NCBI RefSeq assembly: GCF_005844085.1 | Contig: NZ_VCDI01000001.1 | Coordinates: 682,001-746,000 of the forward strand | Length of the DNA stretch: 64,000 nt | Direction of reading: 5' to 3' | From: Lichenicoccus roseus | GTDB lineage: Bacteria > Pseudomonadota > Alphaproteobacteria > Acetobacterales > Acetobacteraceae | Shown here: piece by piece, positions 16,332 through 29,928 of the stretch | Layout: each line of letters begins with the position of its first letter | Position numbering within the stretch: the first letter of the stretch is position 1 | Notes under the pieces: model-generated | The model's input: only the letters and a program-made list of their open reading frames with translations | Told to the model about the DNA's origin: nothing | The model's database searches: none | Made by a program: the position numbers and the translations under genes

Positions 16332-17207
16332 ATGATCGTCGAGCGAAACGCCGGTGCCCTGCAACTGCTGCGCGAGAGCGTGCGGCCACTGCTGATCCTG
16401 TTCGCCTGGGACCTGTTCGTCGTCGGCGCGTTCCAGCTGGCGCACCGGTCCTGGATGGACCAGCCGGCGCTGCCGGTGACGCTGATCGGCTCGGCGCTGA
16501 TCCTGTTCATGAGCGTGCGCAACAATGTCGCCTATGCGCGCTGGTGGGAGGCGCGCACGCTCTGGGGCGCCATCGTCAACAACACCCGCTCGTTCGCGCG
16601 CCAGGCCGAGACCCTGGCCGAGGGCCGTCCCGACCTGACCCGTGCGATGATCGCCTATGCGAAGGCGCTGCGCGGCGCGCTGCGTGGTGCCGATGCGAGT
16701 GCCGAGATCTCGCCGCTGCTGACACCGGCGATGGCGGAGCTTGTCCTGGCCCGCAACAACAAGCCGAACGCCATCCTCTACGAGATCGGCCGCGAGATCA
16801 GCCGCAGCGTGCGCGTGCAGCATCTCGACGGGGCGGTGCATGCCGGGATCGACCGCATCCTGTCGGATCTCGCCAACGCGCAGGGCGGGCTGGAGCGCAT
16901 CCGCAACACCCCGCTGGCGATCCAGTTCTCGATCTTCCCCGGCCTGATCGCCCGCGTGTTCTGCGTGCTGCTGCCGATGTCGATGGTGCAGGAGCTTGGC
17001 TGGATCACCCCGTTCGGCTCGACCCTGGCCGGGTTCCTCTACATCGCGCTCGACAAGATCGGCGCCGACCTGGAGAACCCGTTCCAGGAGAGCGTGCACG
17101 CGGTGCCGATGGCCGCGATCAGCCGGACCATCGAGATCGACCTGCTGCAATCGATCGGCGAGCCTGCGCCGGCGCCTGTCGTGCCGGAGCACGGGGTGCT
17201 GCGTTAG
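16332..17207 (+). CDS. Bestrophin-family membrane protein (UPF0187)
   Basis: 291 residues. Bacterial bestrophin homologues form pentameric anion or cation channels in the inner membrane. The N-terminal MIVERNAGALQLLRESVRPLLILFAWD, the pore-region SALILFMSVRNNVAYARWWEARTLWG with its SVRNN..ARWWE motif, and the C-terminal FLYIALDKIGADLENPFQ (the conserved D-x-I-G-x-D-L-E-N-P-F) identify the family. Four membrane segments can be traced. The ATG at 16332 precedes the conserved N-terminus. Divergent from frmA and convergent with rbfA. Confidence 0.9.
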   Translation: MIVERNAGALQLLRESVRPLLILFAWDLFVVGAFQLAHRSWMDQPALPVTLIGSALILFMSVRNNVAYARWWEARTLWGAIVNNTRSFARQAETLAEGRPDLTRAMIAYAKALRGALRGADASAEISPLLTPAMAELVLARNNKPNAILYEIGREISRSVRVQHLDGAVHAGIDRILSDLANAQGGLERIRNTPLAIQFSIFPGLIARVFCVLLPMSMVQELGWITPFGSTLAGFLYIALDKIGADLENPFQESVHAVPMAAISRTIEIDLLQSIGEPAPAPVVPEHGVLR

Positions 17208-17360
17208 TCATTCAGGCCATGGAGCAACACCGGATTTCACTACCGGCATAGGCACTGGATGATATCGAGCCGCTGATCCTCGCCCGGGTGTTTCCGTGAA
17301 CGAAGACCGGACCATGCTCCGCAGCAGTATGCCCGGACCGCCAGCCCGACAGGTCACCTC

Positions 17361-17488
17361 TCAAGCTTGGCGCATCACCACGGCCGGTGCCCGGCCCTCG
17401 ACTGCCTCATCCAGGTAGCGGGACAGGTTCTGCCGCAGGTCGGAGTAGGAACACGGATCGGCTCTGGGCCAACCCTGCCACGTTCCAT
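17361..17488 (-). pseudogene. Broken Phd/YefM antitoxin remnant
   Basis: On the minus strand one frame reads SYSDLRQNLSRYLDEA followed by VEGRAPAVVMRQA and a stop. This is the N-terminal DNA-binding half of a Phd/YefM antitoxin, whose relatives begin VSYSDLR-N and continue beyond this point for another 40-50 residues. The only upstream ATG (17486-17488, MERGRVGPEPIRV) is in another frame, so a one-base shift near 17447 separates start and body; the C-terminal half and a toxin gene are missing. It fills most of the 325-nt gap between the bestrophin gene and rbfA. The rest of that gap shows nothing recognisable. Confidence 0.5.
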
Positions 17489-17532
17489 ACCGAAGTCGAT
17501 ACTGCGTCTCGAAGCCGACGGAGACCCCGGTG

Positions 17533-18009
17533 CTACTCCGGCTCCAGGTCGCGCTGCACCACCGGCTGGCGCAGCAGCGTGTCGATCTCCATCGCGTAGT
17601 CGAGCGCGGTATCCGCCTGGAAATGCAGTTCCGGCACGCCGCGCAACCGCAGTTCGTGGCTGAGCTGCGAACGCAGGAACGGCGACGCGCGCTTCAGTGC
17701 GGGGATCACCGCATCGACGTCGCTGCGCCCGAGCCGCGTGACGAACGCGGTCGCCTGCTTCAGGTCCGGACTGATCCGCACCTCGGTCACCGTGATCTGC
17801 ACGCCGGTCAATTCCGGATCGCGGAACTCGACGCGCCGGAACAGGTCGGCCAGCACGTGGCGGATTTCCTCGCCGACCCGCAACTGCCGCTGCGTCGGAC
17901 CGGCCGCCGCCCGGCTCTTGCCGCGCTTCGCCGGAGCCTGAGACGAAGCAGGGGCCGGCCTGCCGGCCGGCCCCTTGGTTTCCGTACGACCGCGCGACGC
18001 CTTGCTCAT
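17533..18009 (-). CDS. rbfA: 30S ribosome-binding factor A
   Basis: 158 residues. RbfA binds 16S rRNA near helix 44/45 during late 30S maturation. A basic, low-complexity N-terminal tail (about 40 residues) precedes the KH-like core: [43 protein letters not shown] and [27 protein letters not shown], then the SALDYA-like [16 protein letters not shown] overlaps the infB stop by one base. In many alphaproteobacteria truB follows rbfA; here it does not. Confidence 0.93.
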   Translation of the reverse strand: MSKASRGRTETKGPAGRPAPASSQAPAKRGKSRAAAGPTQRQLRVGEEIRHVLADLFRRVEFRDPELTGVQITVTEVRISPDLKQATAFVTRLGRSDVDAVIPALKRASPFLRSQLSHELRLRGVPELHFQADTALDYAMEIDTLLRQPVVQRDLEPE

Positions 18010-20762
18010 CAGGCCGGAACGAGCTCCATCTCGTAGCACTCGACCACGTCGCCCTCGCGCAGGTCGTTGAACCCCGCGAACGACAGGCCGCACTCGTAGC
18101 CACGCGCCACTTCGCGGACATCGTCCTTGAAGCGCTTGAGCTGGCTGAGCTCGCCCTGGTGGACGACCACGTTCTCGCGCAGCAGACGAACGCCGCAACC
18201 GCGCTTGACCAGGCCCTCGGTGATGTAGCAGCCCGCCACCTTGCCGGTCTTGGTGATGTCGAACACGCGACGGATCTCGGCGTAGCCGAGGAACTTCTCG
18301 CGATGCTTCGGCGCGATCTTGCCGCGCACCAGTTGCTCGATGTCGTCCGACACCTGGTAGATGATCGAGTAGTAGCGGATATCCACGCCCTCGCGCTGGG
18401 CGAGATCGCGCGCCTGGCTGGTCGCGCGCACGTTGAACGCCACGATCACCGCGTCCGATGCCTTGGCAAGCTGGATGTCGCTTTCGGTGATCTGGCCGAC
18501 GCTCGCGATCAGCACGCGAACCTTGACCTCCTCGTGCTCGAGCTTGAGCACGGTGGCCTGGATCGCCTCGGCCGAGCCCTGCACGTCCGCCTTGACCAGG
18601 ACGGCGACTTCCTTCTGCGCACCCGCCTGGATACGCGCCAGCATCTGGTCGAGGGTGCCGCGCGCCGCCACGTGTCCAGCCGCCTGCTTCTCCTTGATCT
18701 TGCGCTGGCGGAACTCGCTGATCTCGCGCGCCCGCGCCTCGTTCTCGACCACCACGAACGGCTCGCCGGCACCCGGCACGCCGGTCAGGCCGAGCAGCTC
18801 TGCGGGCACCGACGGCCCCGCCTCCTTGATCGGCTTGTTCCGGTCGTCGAGCATGGCGCGTACCCGGCCCCACTCGGCGCCGGCCACCACGATGTCGCCC
18901 TGGCGCAGGGTGCCGTTCTGCACCAGCACCGTCGCCACCGGGCCACGGCCGCGATCAAGCCTGCTTTCCACCACCGAGCCTTCACCCGGCCGCGCCGGGT
19001 TGGCGCGCAGCTGCAGGATCTCGGCCTGCAGCAGGATGGCCTCCTCGAGATCGGCGAGACCTTCACGCTTGGTGGCGGATACCTCGACATCCTGGGTGTC
19101 GCCGCCCATCGCCTCGACCACGATGTCGTGGCTGAGGAGTTCCTGGCGCACCCGGTCCGGGTTGGCGCCGGGCTTGTCCATCTTGTTGATGGCCACGATG
19201 ATCGGCGCGTTCGCCGCCTTGGCATGGCGGATCGCCTCGATGGTCTGCGGCATCACGCCGTCGTCGGCCGCCACCACCAGCACCACCACGTCGGTCACCG
19301 AAGCGCCACGCGCACGCATCGAGGTGAACGCCTCGTGGCCCGGGGTGTCGATGTAGGTGATGTAGGCGCCGGTCTCCAGCTCGACCATGTAGGCGCCGAT
19401 ATGCTGGGTGATGCCGCCCGCCTCGCCCGCCGCCACGTCGGTCGCCCGCAGGGCATCGAGCAGCGAGGTCTTGCCGTGATCGACATGGCCCATGATGGTG
19501 ACCACCGGGGCACGCGGCGCAAGATCGGTGTCCACGTCGACCACGCCCTCGATGCCGATCTCGACATCGCTGTCGGCGACACGACGCACGCGGTGGCCGA
19601 ACTCCTGGACTACCAGCTCGGCGGTGTCGGCATCGATCGACTGTGTGACGGTCGCCATCACACCCATGCGCATCAGCGACTTGATGACGTCGCCGGTCCG
19701 CTGCGCCATGCGGTTGGCAAGGTCCTGCACGGTGATGGTCTCGGGCAGGATCACGTCGCGCACCACGCGGACCTGGTCCGAGCGCAGCCGCTCGAGCTCA
19801 GCCTGGCGACGCTCGCGATCGCGCTGGCGACGCACCGAGGCAAGCGAACGGGTCTTCTCGTCCTCGCCCTCGATGGCGGCCTGCACGTCGATGCGTCCGG
19901 TACGGCGTCCGTCGCCGACCTTCTTGGGCGCGACCACCGGAACCTTGCGCGCCGGCAGCGCGGCACCCGGACGACGGGGCGCCCCGAAGCGACGGCTCTC
20001 CTCGTCCTCGGGACGACCCGGCTTCAGGCGGAGCGTCTCGGCGGGCGCGCTGGTGGTGTCGGCGCCGCTGCGGGAGACGGACGCCGGCACCGGCGCCATG
20101 GTGGCGCGCTCGGCGAGCGGACGAACGCCCTCGACGCCCTGGCCGCGGGGAATGATCTGCACGCCGGTGCGGGCGGGCGCGGGACGCGGCGTTGCGGCCG
20201 GGGTGCCCGTCGCTTCGCTGGCCGCAGCCTGCTCTGCCGCTTCCTGGTCGGCGGCCTCGTGCGCGGCAAGGCGCTTCGCCTCGGCCGCCTCGTCACGCTG
20301 CCGCGCCTCGGCGTCGGCTGCCTCGCGAGCCTGTTCCTCCGCCAGACGACGCGCCTCGTCCTCGCGGCGACGCGCTGCCTCGGCAGCAGAGAGCACCGAG
20401 ATCTTTTCCTGCTCGCGCTTCTGCTCGGCCTCGCGGCGCGCGGCTTCCCGCTGCTGCTCCTCCAGGACGCGCTGGCGGGTGGCAAGCTCGGAGGCGGTCA
20501 GGGCACGACCGGCACCTGCCGGACGTGCAGCCGGAGCGCCCGCACCGCGCGAAGAGGCCGGGGTCTGTCCCGGGGTGCCAGGGGCCGGGGCAGGTCCGGG
20601 GCCGCGCTTCTTGCGCACCTCGACCTGCACGACCTTCGAACGGCCATGGCTGAAGGACTGCCTGACCGATCCGGCATCCACCGTGCGTCCCAGCTCCAAG
20701 CGGCTGGCCGGCCGAAGCGAGAGACGCCCCTTGGCCTGATCCTGATCGTTGCCTTCGCTCAT
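18009..20762 (-). CDS. infB: Translation initiation factor IF-2
   Basis: 917 residues. The N-terminal IF2 domain ([24 protein letters not shown]) is followed by a long alanine/glutamate/arginine-rich linker (about 60-300), then IF2_N ([20 protein letters not shown]). The GTPase domain has G1 GHVDHGKT, G3 DTPGHEAF and G4 NKMD, and domains II, III and IV follow ([48 protein letters not shown]). It delivers fMet-tRNA to the 30S subunit. It sits in its normal place between the ylxR-type gene (4-nt overlap) and rbfA. Confidence 0.97.
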   Translation of the reverse strand: MSEGNDQDQAKGRLSLRPASRLELGRTVDAGSVRQSFSHGRSKVVQVEVRKKRGPGPAPAPGTPGQTPASSRGAGAPAARPAGAGRALTASELATRQRVLEEQQREAARREAEQKREQEKISVLSAAEAARRREDEARRLAEEQAREAADAEARQRDEAAEAKRLAAHEAADQEAAEQAAASEATGTPAATPRPAPARTGVQIIPRGQGVEGVRPLAERATMAPVPASVSRSGADTTSAPAETLRLKPGRPEDEESRRFGAPRRPGAALPARKVPVVAPKKVGDGRRTGRIDVQAAIEGEDEKTRSLASVRRQRDRERRQAELERLRSDQVRVVRDVILPETITVQDLANRMAQRTGDVIKSLMRMGVMATVTQSIDADTAELVVQEFGHRVRRVADSDVEIGIEGVVDVDTDLAPRAPVVTIMGHVDHGKTSLLDALRATDVAAGEAGGITQHIGAYMVELETGAYITYIDTPGHEAFTSMRARGASVTDVVVLVVAADDGVMPQTIEAIRHAKAANAPIIVAINKMDKPGANPDRVRQELLSHDIVVEAMGGDTQDVEVSATKREGLADLEEAILLQAEILQLRANPARPGEGSVVESRLDRGRGPVATVLVQNGTLRQGDIVVAGAEWGRVRAMLDDRNKPIKEAGPSVPAELLGLTGVPGAGEPFVVVENEARAREISEFRQRKIKEKQAAGHVAARGTLDQMLARIQAGAQKEVAVLVKADVQGSAEAIQATVLKLEHEEVKVRVLIASVGQITESDIQLAKASDAVIVAFNVRATSQARDLAQREGVDIRYYSIIYQVSDDIEQLVRGKIAPKHREKFLGYAEIRRVFDITKTGKVAGCYITEGLVKRGCGVRLLRENVVVHQGELSQLKRFKDDVREVARGYECGLSFAGFNDLREGDVVECYEMELVPA

Positions 20763-21475
20763 AGTCCCGCCTGTTCCAACCTGTCCGTGGGATCGTCCCG
20801 CCGGACCGGGGCAGCCTCGCCGGCCAACCCCGCATAACGTCCATTCTCTGCAACCAGCCGCTGGGCCAGAGCCCCGGCTGCCACAGCCACATGTCCTACA
20901 TGGTCACGGCCGAACACCGCTCCCAGCCTCTGTCCGGTCATGATCGCCACGACCGGCAGATCGCGTGCGCCGGAAAGAAGGCGCGCGCGCTCGTCCGCGC
21001 TGCCGTCCGACGCCTGGACGACAAGGCCGGCCTTGCGGGCCGTTATCCACTCGCGAGCCTTCGTGTAGCCGCTCACAGCCTGGCCCGCACGCCGTGCAAA
21101 GCCGAGGAGATCGGCGATGCGGTGCAGCAAACCATCCTGCAGCATGATGGCAAGATCGGGAGGGATCGTCACCGGGCCGCGTGCGGCACGTGCGAACGCC
21201 CCTCGCTTGCGGGCGGTTTCTAGCACATCCCCCCTGGCACTCAACCACATTCCCCGTCCGGGCAGACGTGCGGCGAGGTCGGGGGTCAGCACCCGGTCAG
21301 GCGACAGCACGAAGCGGATCATTCCGTCCGGGCTACCCCGATCGCGTGTGACGATGCAGCGGCGCAGCGGGCCGCGCTCGCTGTCGTTCTCCGGCCCGGT
21401 ATCCGGCTCCGGGCCCGCATCGTTCCGATCGGCCTCAGACGTGATGCTGCTCCCCGCTCTCGGTCGCCGCGGCAT
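20759..21475 (-). CDS. ylxR: YlxR (DUF448) / L7Ae-like RNA-binding fusion protein
   Basis: 238 residues with two domains. YlxR/DUF448 covers roughly 35-105, with RCIVTRDRGSPDGMIRFVLSPD and the ARLPGRGMWLSARGDVLETA block. A ribosomal-protein-L7Ae-like domain follows (LLGFARRAGQAVSGYTKAREWI, GLVVQASDGSADERARL). Both are RNA-binding; Gram-positive YlxR and YlxQ are separate genes at the same place between nusA and infB, and the fusion is usual in alphaproteobacteria. The ATG at 21475 lies 41 nt inside nusA. No later start gives the conserved arginine/cysteine block, but the exact start is uncertain. Confidence 0.88.
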   Translation of the reverse strand: MPRRPRAGSSITSEADRNDAGPEPDTGPENDSERGPLRRCIVTRDRGSPDGMIRFVLSPDRVLTPDLAARLPGRGMWLSARGDVLETARKRGAFARAARGPVTIPPDLAIMLQDGLLHRIADLLGFARRAGQAVSGYTKAREWITARKAGLVVQASDGSADERARLLSGARDLPVVAIMTGQRLGAVFGRDHVGHVAVAAGALAQRLVAENGRYAGLAGEAAPVRRDDPTDRLEQAGL

Positions 21476-23021
21476 CGGTCCCTTCGGTCCCGGCTTCGGC
21501 TTCTGCCGATGCCGCGCCCTCTTCTCCGTCGAACCAGTGGGCCCGCGCCGCCATGATGATCTCGTTGGCCGCCGCCTCGTCGATGGCATCGGCGCCGAGG
21601 ATTTCGACCAGCTCGTCGCCGGCGAGATCGGCCAAGTCGTCGAGCGTCTTCACACCCTTCTCGCCCAGCATCACCAGTGCCTGCACCGAGAAGCCGCCCA
21701 TCTCGGCGACCTCGTCGGTCACGCCCAGCTCGACCCGCTTCTCGTTCAGGGTCTCGTCCCGACGGGCCAGGAAGCCCTCGGCGCGACGGATCAGCTCCTC
21801 GGCCACGGTCTCGTCGAAGCCCTCGATCTCCGCCAATTCCTCCGGTGCGACGAAGGCCAGTTCCTCGACCGTGTTGAAGCCTTCGGTCACCAGCAGCCCG
21901 GCGATCACGTCGTCCACATCGAGCGCCTCGACGAATTGCCCGGAACGACGGCGGAACTCCTCCTGGCGGCGCTCGCTCTCCTCTGCCTCGGTCAGGATGT
22001 CGATGTCCCAGCGGGTAAGCTGGCTGGCGAGGCGCACGTTCTGGCCGCGACGGCCGATGGCGAGGCTGAGCTGCTCGTCCGGCACCACCACCTCGACGCG
22101 CCCGGCCTCCTCGTCCATCACCACCTTGGTGACCTCGGCGGGCGCAAGCGCATTCACCACGAAGGTGGCCGCCTGCGGGCTCCACGGAATGATGTCGATC
22201 TTCTCGCCCTGCAGCTCCTGCACCACCGCCTGCACGCGCGAGCCGCGCATGCCGACGCAGGCGCCGACCGGATCGATCGAGCTGTCGCGCGAGATCACCG
22301 CCATCTTGGCGCGTGAACCCGGGTCGCGCGACACCGCCTTGATCTCGATGATGCCGTCGTAGATCTCCGGCACCTCCTGGGCGAACAGCTTGGCGAGGAA
22401 CGCCGGGTGCGTGCGGCTCAGGAAGATCTGCGGGCCACGCGGCTCGTCGCGCACGTCGTAGATGTAGGCGCGCACCCGGTCGCTGTTGCGGAAACTCTCG
22501 CGCGGGATCAGCTCGTCGCGACGCAGCAGCGCCTCCGCGTGGCCGATCTCGACCATCAGGTTGCCGTACTCGGTGCGCTTGACGGTGCCGTTGACGATCT
22601 CGCCGACACGGTCCTTGAACTCGTCGTACTGCCGCTTGCGCTCGTACTCGCGCACACGCTGCACGATCACCTGCTTGGCGGTCTGCGCCGCGATGCGCCC
22701 GAAATCGATCGGCGGCAGCGGGTCGACGATATGCTCGCCGACCTGGATCTCCGGCTTGAACTTGCGCGCGATATGCACCGGGATCTGCGTCTCGTCGTTC
22801 TCGACCGTCTCCACCGCCTCGGTCCAGCGCGTCAGGCGCACATCGCCGGAGCGCCGGTCGATGGTGGCGCGGATATCCTTCTCATGGCCATACTTGGCGC
22901 GACCGGCCTTCTGGATGGCCTGCTCCATCGCCTCGAGCACTTCCTCGCGGTCGATCGACTTCTCGCGTGCGACCGCATCGGCGACCAGCAGCAGTTCGGG
23001 ACGTGAGACGGCGGTGTCCAT
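21435..23021 (-). CDS. nusA: Transcription termination/antitermination factor NusA
   Basis: 528 residues. N-terminal RNA-polymerase-binding domain (ELLLVADAVAREKSIDREEVLEAME), S1 domain (GEIVNGTVKRTEYGNLMVEIG), two KH domains (VGACVGMRGSRVQAVVQEL, LAIGRRGQNVRLAS), and C-terminal helix-hairpin-helix acidic repeats (VEALDVDDVIAGLLVTEGF, VQALVMLGEKGVKTLDDLA). Binds RNA polymerase and nascent RNA, modulating pausing, intrinsic termination and antitermination. Encoded downstream of rimP in the standard operon. The terminator next to the rimP start makes autoregulation by NusA plausible. Confidence 0.97.
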   Translation of the reverse strand: MDTAVSRPELLLVADAVAREKSIDREEVLEAMEQAIQKAGRAKYGHEKDIRATIDRRSGDVRLTRWTEAVETVENDETQIPVHIARKFKPEIQVGEHIVDPLPPIDFGRIAAQTAKQVIVQRVREYERKRQYDEFKDRVGEIVNGTVKRTEYGNLMVEIGHAEALLRRDELIPRESFRNSDRVRAYIYDVRDEPRGPQIFLSRTHPAFLAKLFAQEVPEIYDGIIEIKAVSRDPGSRAKMAVISRDSSIDPVGACVGMRGSRVQAVVQELQGEKIDIIPWSPQAATFVVNALAPAEVTKVVMDEEAGRVEVVVPDEQLSLAIGRRGQNVRLASQLTRWDIDILTEAEESERRQEEFRRRSGQFVEALDVDDVIAGLLVTEGFNTVEELAFVAPEELAEIEGFDETVAEELIRRAEGFLARRDETLNEKRVELGVTDEVAEMGGFSVQALVMLGEKGVKTLDDLADLAGDELVEILGADAIDEAAANEIIMAARAHWFDGEEGAASAEAEAGTEGTDAAATESGEQHHV

Positions 23022-23057
23022 GGGATTTTCCCTCTCGTATCGTCTGGTGCGTATCGG

Positions 23058-23699
23058 CTAGTGCGTCTTGGGCAGCCGGGACGGCGATTTGCGGCCCGGC
23101 TTTCCGGCAGGCGCCGGTTCGGCATCGGCCTCGACATCAGGTCCCGCGACCTTGTTCATCCGCGCCGAAGCCTCGATCAGCGCATCCGTCAGCACCAGCC
23201 GGGCGCGGCGCAGTTCACTGAGCGGCAGCGCAACCTCGGTGCCATCGTCGAGACGCATCCGCCCGACACCATCCTCGCCACCCAGCACGATGCCGGCGAA
23301 GCGCTTGCGCCCGTTGATCGGGATGTTGACCTCGGCACGTGCCTGATGACCGGCGTACCGGTTCCAGTCCTTCAGGCGGGTCAACGGCCGATCGATCCCG
23401 GCGGAGCTTACCTCGAGTTCCCATTCCCCGGGGATCGGATCCTCGACATCCAGCACCGCGCCCACCGCACGGCTGATCGCCTCGCAATCGCCGACGCCGA
23501 TCAGGGTGCCGTCGGCGCGATCGGCCATGATCTGCACGGTCGGCCGATCCCGTCCGAGCACGGCAACGCGCACCAGCTCGAAACCCATGTCGGTGATCGC
23601 CGGCGTGATCAGCTCGGCGATGCGAGCTTCCAGTCCGACGAGATGAGGCGGTTCATGATCCAAGGGTGCGCGATTATCCGGGGCAGTAGGGTTGGCCAA
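23058..23699 (-). CDS. rimP: Ribosome maturation factor RimP
   Basis: 213 residues. The N-terminal RimP domain has [24 protein letters not shown], then [38 protein letters not shown], followed by an SH3-like C-terminal domain ([21 protein letters not shown]) and a charged, probably disordered tail. RimP assists 30S assembly. The proposed TTG start at 23699 lies 3 nt after a terminator T-run and has no convincing ribosome-binding site. The next in-frame candidate is TTG at codon 13. The start is therefore the weakest part of the call. Confidence 0.9.
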   Translation of the reverse strand: MANPTAPDNRAPLDHEPPHLVGLEARIAELITPAITDMGFELVRVAVLGRDRPTVQIMADRADGTLIGVGDCEAISRAVGAVLDVEDPIPGEWELEVSSAGIDRPLTRLKDWNRYAGHQARAEVNIPINGRKRFAGIVLGGEDGVGRMRLDDGTEVALPLSELRRARLVLTDALIEASARMNKVAGPDVEADAEPAPAGKPGRKSPSRLPKTH

Positions 23700-23702
23700 A
23701 GC

Positions 23703-23729
23703 AAAAAAGGCGGCCTTTTCAGGGCCACC
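23703..23729 (-). terminator. Intrinsic terminator between the NiCoT gene and rimP
   Basis: On the minus strand GGTGGCC, loop CTGAAAA, GGCCGCC forms a 7-bp stem with one G-U pair and is followed at once by six T residues. This is a textbook Rho-independent terminator, 37 nt after the NiCoT stop and ending 3 nt before the rimP start codon. It could end the transporter transcript or act as an attenuator for rimP-nusA-infB. Confidence 0.75.
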
Positions 23730-23765
23730 CTCCGGGAGATACGGAAGATCAGGATTGCGGGTTAT

Positions 23766-24842
23766 CTAGTCCCGTGGGCCCGGCGTGGCAAGAGCCTGAT
23801 CAAGACCCCGGTAGCGGTAGGCCAGCACGGCCACGATCCAGGCCGCGATGAACACGCCGATCACGATGAAGCCGATGCTGCCGAAATTGTCGTTCATCCG
23901 GTCCATCCCCTGCCAGAACCAGCCGGACAGGCCGAACTCGTTGCCGATCAGGCCGAGTGCCTCGATGCCGCCGATCAGCACCGCCACCACCACCGATACC
24001 AGCGTGATCACCAGGTTGTAGTACAGCTTGCGGATCGGCTTGATGAAGGCCCAGTCGTAGGCGCCCAGCATCAGCACGCCGTCGGTGGTATCGACCAGGG
24101 ACATGCCGGCGGTGAACAGCGCGGGCAGCACCATGATCGACCAGACCGGGATCCCCTGTGCCGCCTGCGTCGCAGAGATGCCGAGCAGCGCCACCTCGGT
24201 CGCGGTGTCGAAACCCAGGCCGAACAGGAAGCCCAGCGGGTACATGTGCCAGGAGCGGGTGACCAGGCGGAACAGCGGCCGGAACAGCCGTGCCAGCAGG
24301 CCGCGGCTGTTGAGCAGGATGTCGAAATCCTCCTCCACGAAGTGCCCGCCCGCGCGCACGTGTCGCCAGGTGCGCCACACCGACGCCAGGATCACCAGGT
24401 TCGCCGCCGCGATGGCAAACAGGAAGAGGGCGGAGACGCAGGTGCCCACGATGCCGCCCACCGCCTTGAACCGGTCGAGATGATGCCCGAGCGCGGTGGC
24501 GGTCGCGGCGACGCCGGCAGCCGCCAGGACCACCACGGTGGAATGCCCCAGCGAGAAGAACAACCCGACGCTGACCGGCCGCCTGCCCTCCTGCATCAGC
24601 TTGCGGGTGACGTTGTCGATGGCCGCGATATGATCGGCGTCCACCGCATGACGCAGGCCGAAACCGTAGGCCAGCAGGGCGGTCCCGAGCAGCAGCGGAT
24701 GGTGCCAGAACACCAGCAGCGCCCAGCCCCAGACGGCGAGGTTGACCAGCGCGAGCAGGCTGTAGAGGCCGATGATGGACGCGCGCAGCGAATGCTGCGG
24801 CTGCCGCCGCTCGTCGAACACGGACCTGATCAGGGTCAACAT
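23766..24842 (-). CDS. HoxN/HupN/NixA-family nickel/cobalt transporter
   Basis: 358-residue polytopic inner-membrane permease of the NiCoT family, with eight predicted helices. The signature of helix II, RHAVDADHIAAIDN (H-x4-D-H), is intact. The second signature LFFSLGHSTVV, the third LGFLFGLGFDTATEVALL and the helix-VI AGMSLVDTTDGVLM are all present. Family members import Ni or Co with high affinity, for example for urease or hydrogenase; no nickel enzyme gene is in the window, so the metal is undecided. Start at the ATG of MLTLIRSV, preceded by GGAG seven bases upstream; a TTG 12 nt further upstream is possible. No B12 or nickel riboswitch seen upstream. Confidence 0.92.
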   Translation of the reverse strand: MLTLIRSVFDERRQPQHSLRASIIGLYSLLALVNLAVWGWALLVFWHHPLLLGTALLAYGFGLRHAVDADHIAAIDNVTRKLMQEGRRPVSVGLFFSLGHSTVVVLAAAGVAATATALGHHLDRFKAVGGIVGTCVSALFLFAIAAANLVILASVWRTWRHVRAGGHFVEEDFDILLNSRGLLARLFRPLFRLVTRSWHMYPLGFLFGLGFDTATEVALLGISATQAAQGIPVWSIMVLPALFTAGMSLVDTTDGVLMLGAYDWAFIKPIRKLYYNLVITLVSVVVAVLIGGIEALGLIGNEFGLSGWFWQGMDRMNDNFGSIGFIVIGVFIAAWIVAVLAYRYRGLDQALATPGPRD

Positions 24843-24875
24843 CAGCGTCTCCAAGCCAGCCGGGCCCGGACGGAG

Positions 24876-26347
24876 CTACCGTCCAGCCCGGCCAACGCCA
24901 CGCGCCAGCCGCCGTTCGGCAAGGCGCGCAAGGTGCACGAACGGCAGCCCGAGCAGCAGGTAAGCCGCGCCGATCAGCAGCCCGGTGCCGAAATAGTCGA
25001 AATAGGTGGTCGACAGCCGGACGTAGGTCGAGCTCAACTCGGTGAGGGTGATCACGCTGACCAGCGAGCTGTCCTTCAGCAGGGATATGAAGTCGTTGGT
25101 CATCACCGGCACCACCAGCCGGAACGCCTGCGGCACCACCACGTATCGCAGCGCCTGCATCTGCGTCATGTTCAGCGCCACCGCGGCCTCGACCTGGCCG
25201 TGCGGCACCGACTGCAGGCCGGCGCGATAGTTCTCCGCCTCGTAGGCGCCGTAGTTCAGGCCGAGCGCCACCACCCCGGCCACGAACGGTTCGAGCCGGA
25301 TGCCGAGCCCGGGCAGCCCGTAGAAGATGAACAGGATCTGGATCAGCAGCGGCGTGCCGCGCACGATCTCGACATAGAGCATCGCGAGGATGGCGAGGGG
25401 ACGCGGGCCGTAGCGCCGCGCGATCGCCAGCACAAGGCCTACCGCCACCGCGAGGACCATGGCGCAGGCCGAGACCAGCAGGGTCAGGCCGGCGGCGCGC
25501 GCCACCAGCGGCAGGAAGCTCGCATAGCGGCGCAGCCGGTCGCCGAGGCCGGGGATCGGTGCGGTCGCCTCGAGATAATGCCGCCACGCGGTTGGCGGCT
25601 CGACAGGTCCCGGACCGTTGGCAGGCGCGAGGTTCCAGCGCCGCAGGATGCGCTGCAGGGCGCCGTCGTTCTGCATGTCGCGCAGCGCCTGGTCGACCTC
25701 GCCGCGCAAGGCGTCGCTGCCGCGTGCGAAAGCGATGCCGTAGGCCAGGGTGCCGACCGGCGCGCCGACCAGCTTCAGCCTGGGATCCGGGGCGGCGTAG
25801 TAGAGCGCGATCGGCCAGTCGAGCAGCACCGCGTCGAGGCGGTGCGCGACCAGATCCGAATAGGCATTGGTCTCCTCGTCGTAGTAGCGCACCGCGATCT
25901 GCGGCTCGCCCTGCAGGATGCGGTCGGCGAGGCTCGCCTTCAGCGTGCCGACGACATGGCCATGCAGCGCATCGAGGCTGTCGAGGCCCGACTGGCCGCG
26001 ACGCACCACGATCTGCTCGAAGGTCCGGTAATAGGGGATCGAGAAATCCACCGCCTGCCGGTGTTCCGGGGTGATCTCGATGCCGTCCATGGCGGCGTCG
26101 TACAGGCCGCGCTGCAGGCCCGGGATCAGCCCGTCCCAGTCGTTCTGCACCATCACCGGATCGCGCCCGATGCGGTGCGCGATCTCCGCCATGATGTCGG
26201 TCTCGAAGCCGGTGAGACGCGACGGCGCCGCCGGATCGTGGAATACGTACGGCGCGCCGGACTGCGCGTCGGCGCCCCAGTGCAGGTCCGTGGCGTCGGC
26301 CGGGAGGGTTGCCAGCAGCAACAGGCAGCAGGCTGCCAGCAGCGTCC

Positions 26348-26351
<4 letters not shown>
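24876..26351 (-). CDS. Fused substrate-binding/permease protein of a polar amino-acid ABC transporter
   Basis: 491 residues combining two usually separate subunits. Residues 1-20 are a signal peptide. About 22-245 form a family-3 periplasmic binding protein (TGFETDIMAEIAHRIGRD, DWDGLIPGLQRGLYDAAMDGIEITPEH, VVGTLKASLADRIL, LDAVLLDWPIALYY). From about 265 an amino-acid permease domain of the His/Glu/Gln type follows (GLTLLVSACAMVLAVAVGLVLAI, EIVRGTPLLIQILFIFYGLPGLG) with the EAAVALNMTQMQALRYVVVPQA coupling loop that contacts the ATPase. GTG start overlaps the ATPase stop by 4 nt. The substrate is probably a polar amino acid, not determined further. Confidence 0.88.
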
Positions 26352-27133
<782 letters not shown>

Positions 27134-27157
27134 GTCAGTCTGCCAAGAGCGGCCGGA

Positions 27158-29851
<2,694 letters not shown>

Positions 29852-29928
29852 TCTGTTCCCCTCCGAGGGCGTGCGACGCCTGCAGTGGGGCGTCATGGGC
29901 TGCGGCCCGTTGCCGGGTCTCGAACCGC

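Noticed and set aside
18159-20837. An 892-codon open frame opposite infB
   Set aside because: It is rich in His, Asp, Arg and Leu with no domain, fully antisense to a conserved gene. High GC content keeps the complementary frame open.
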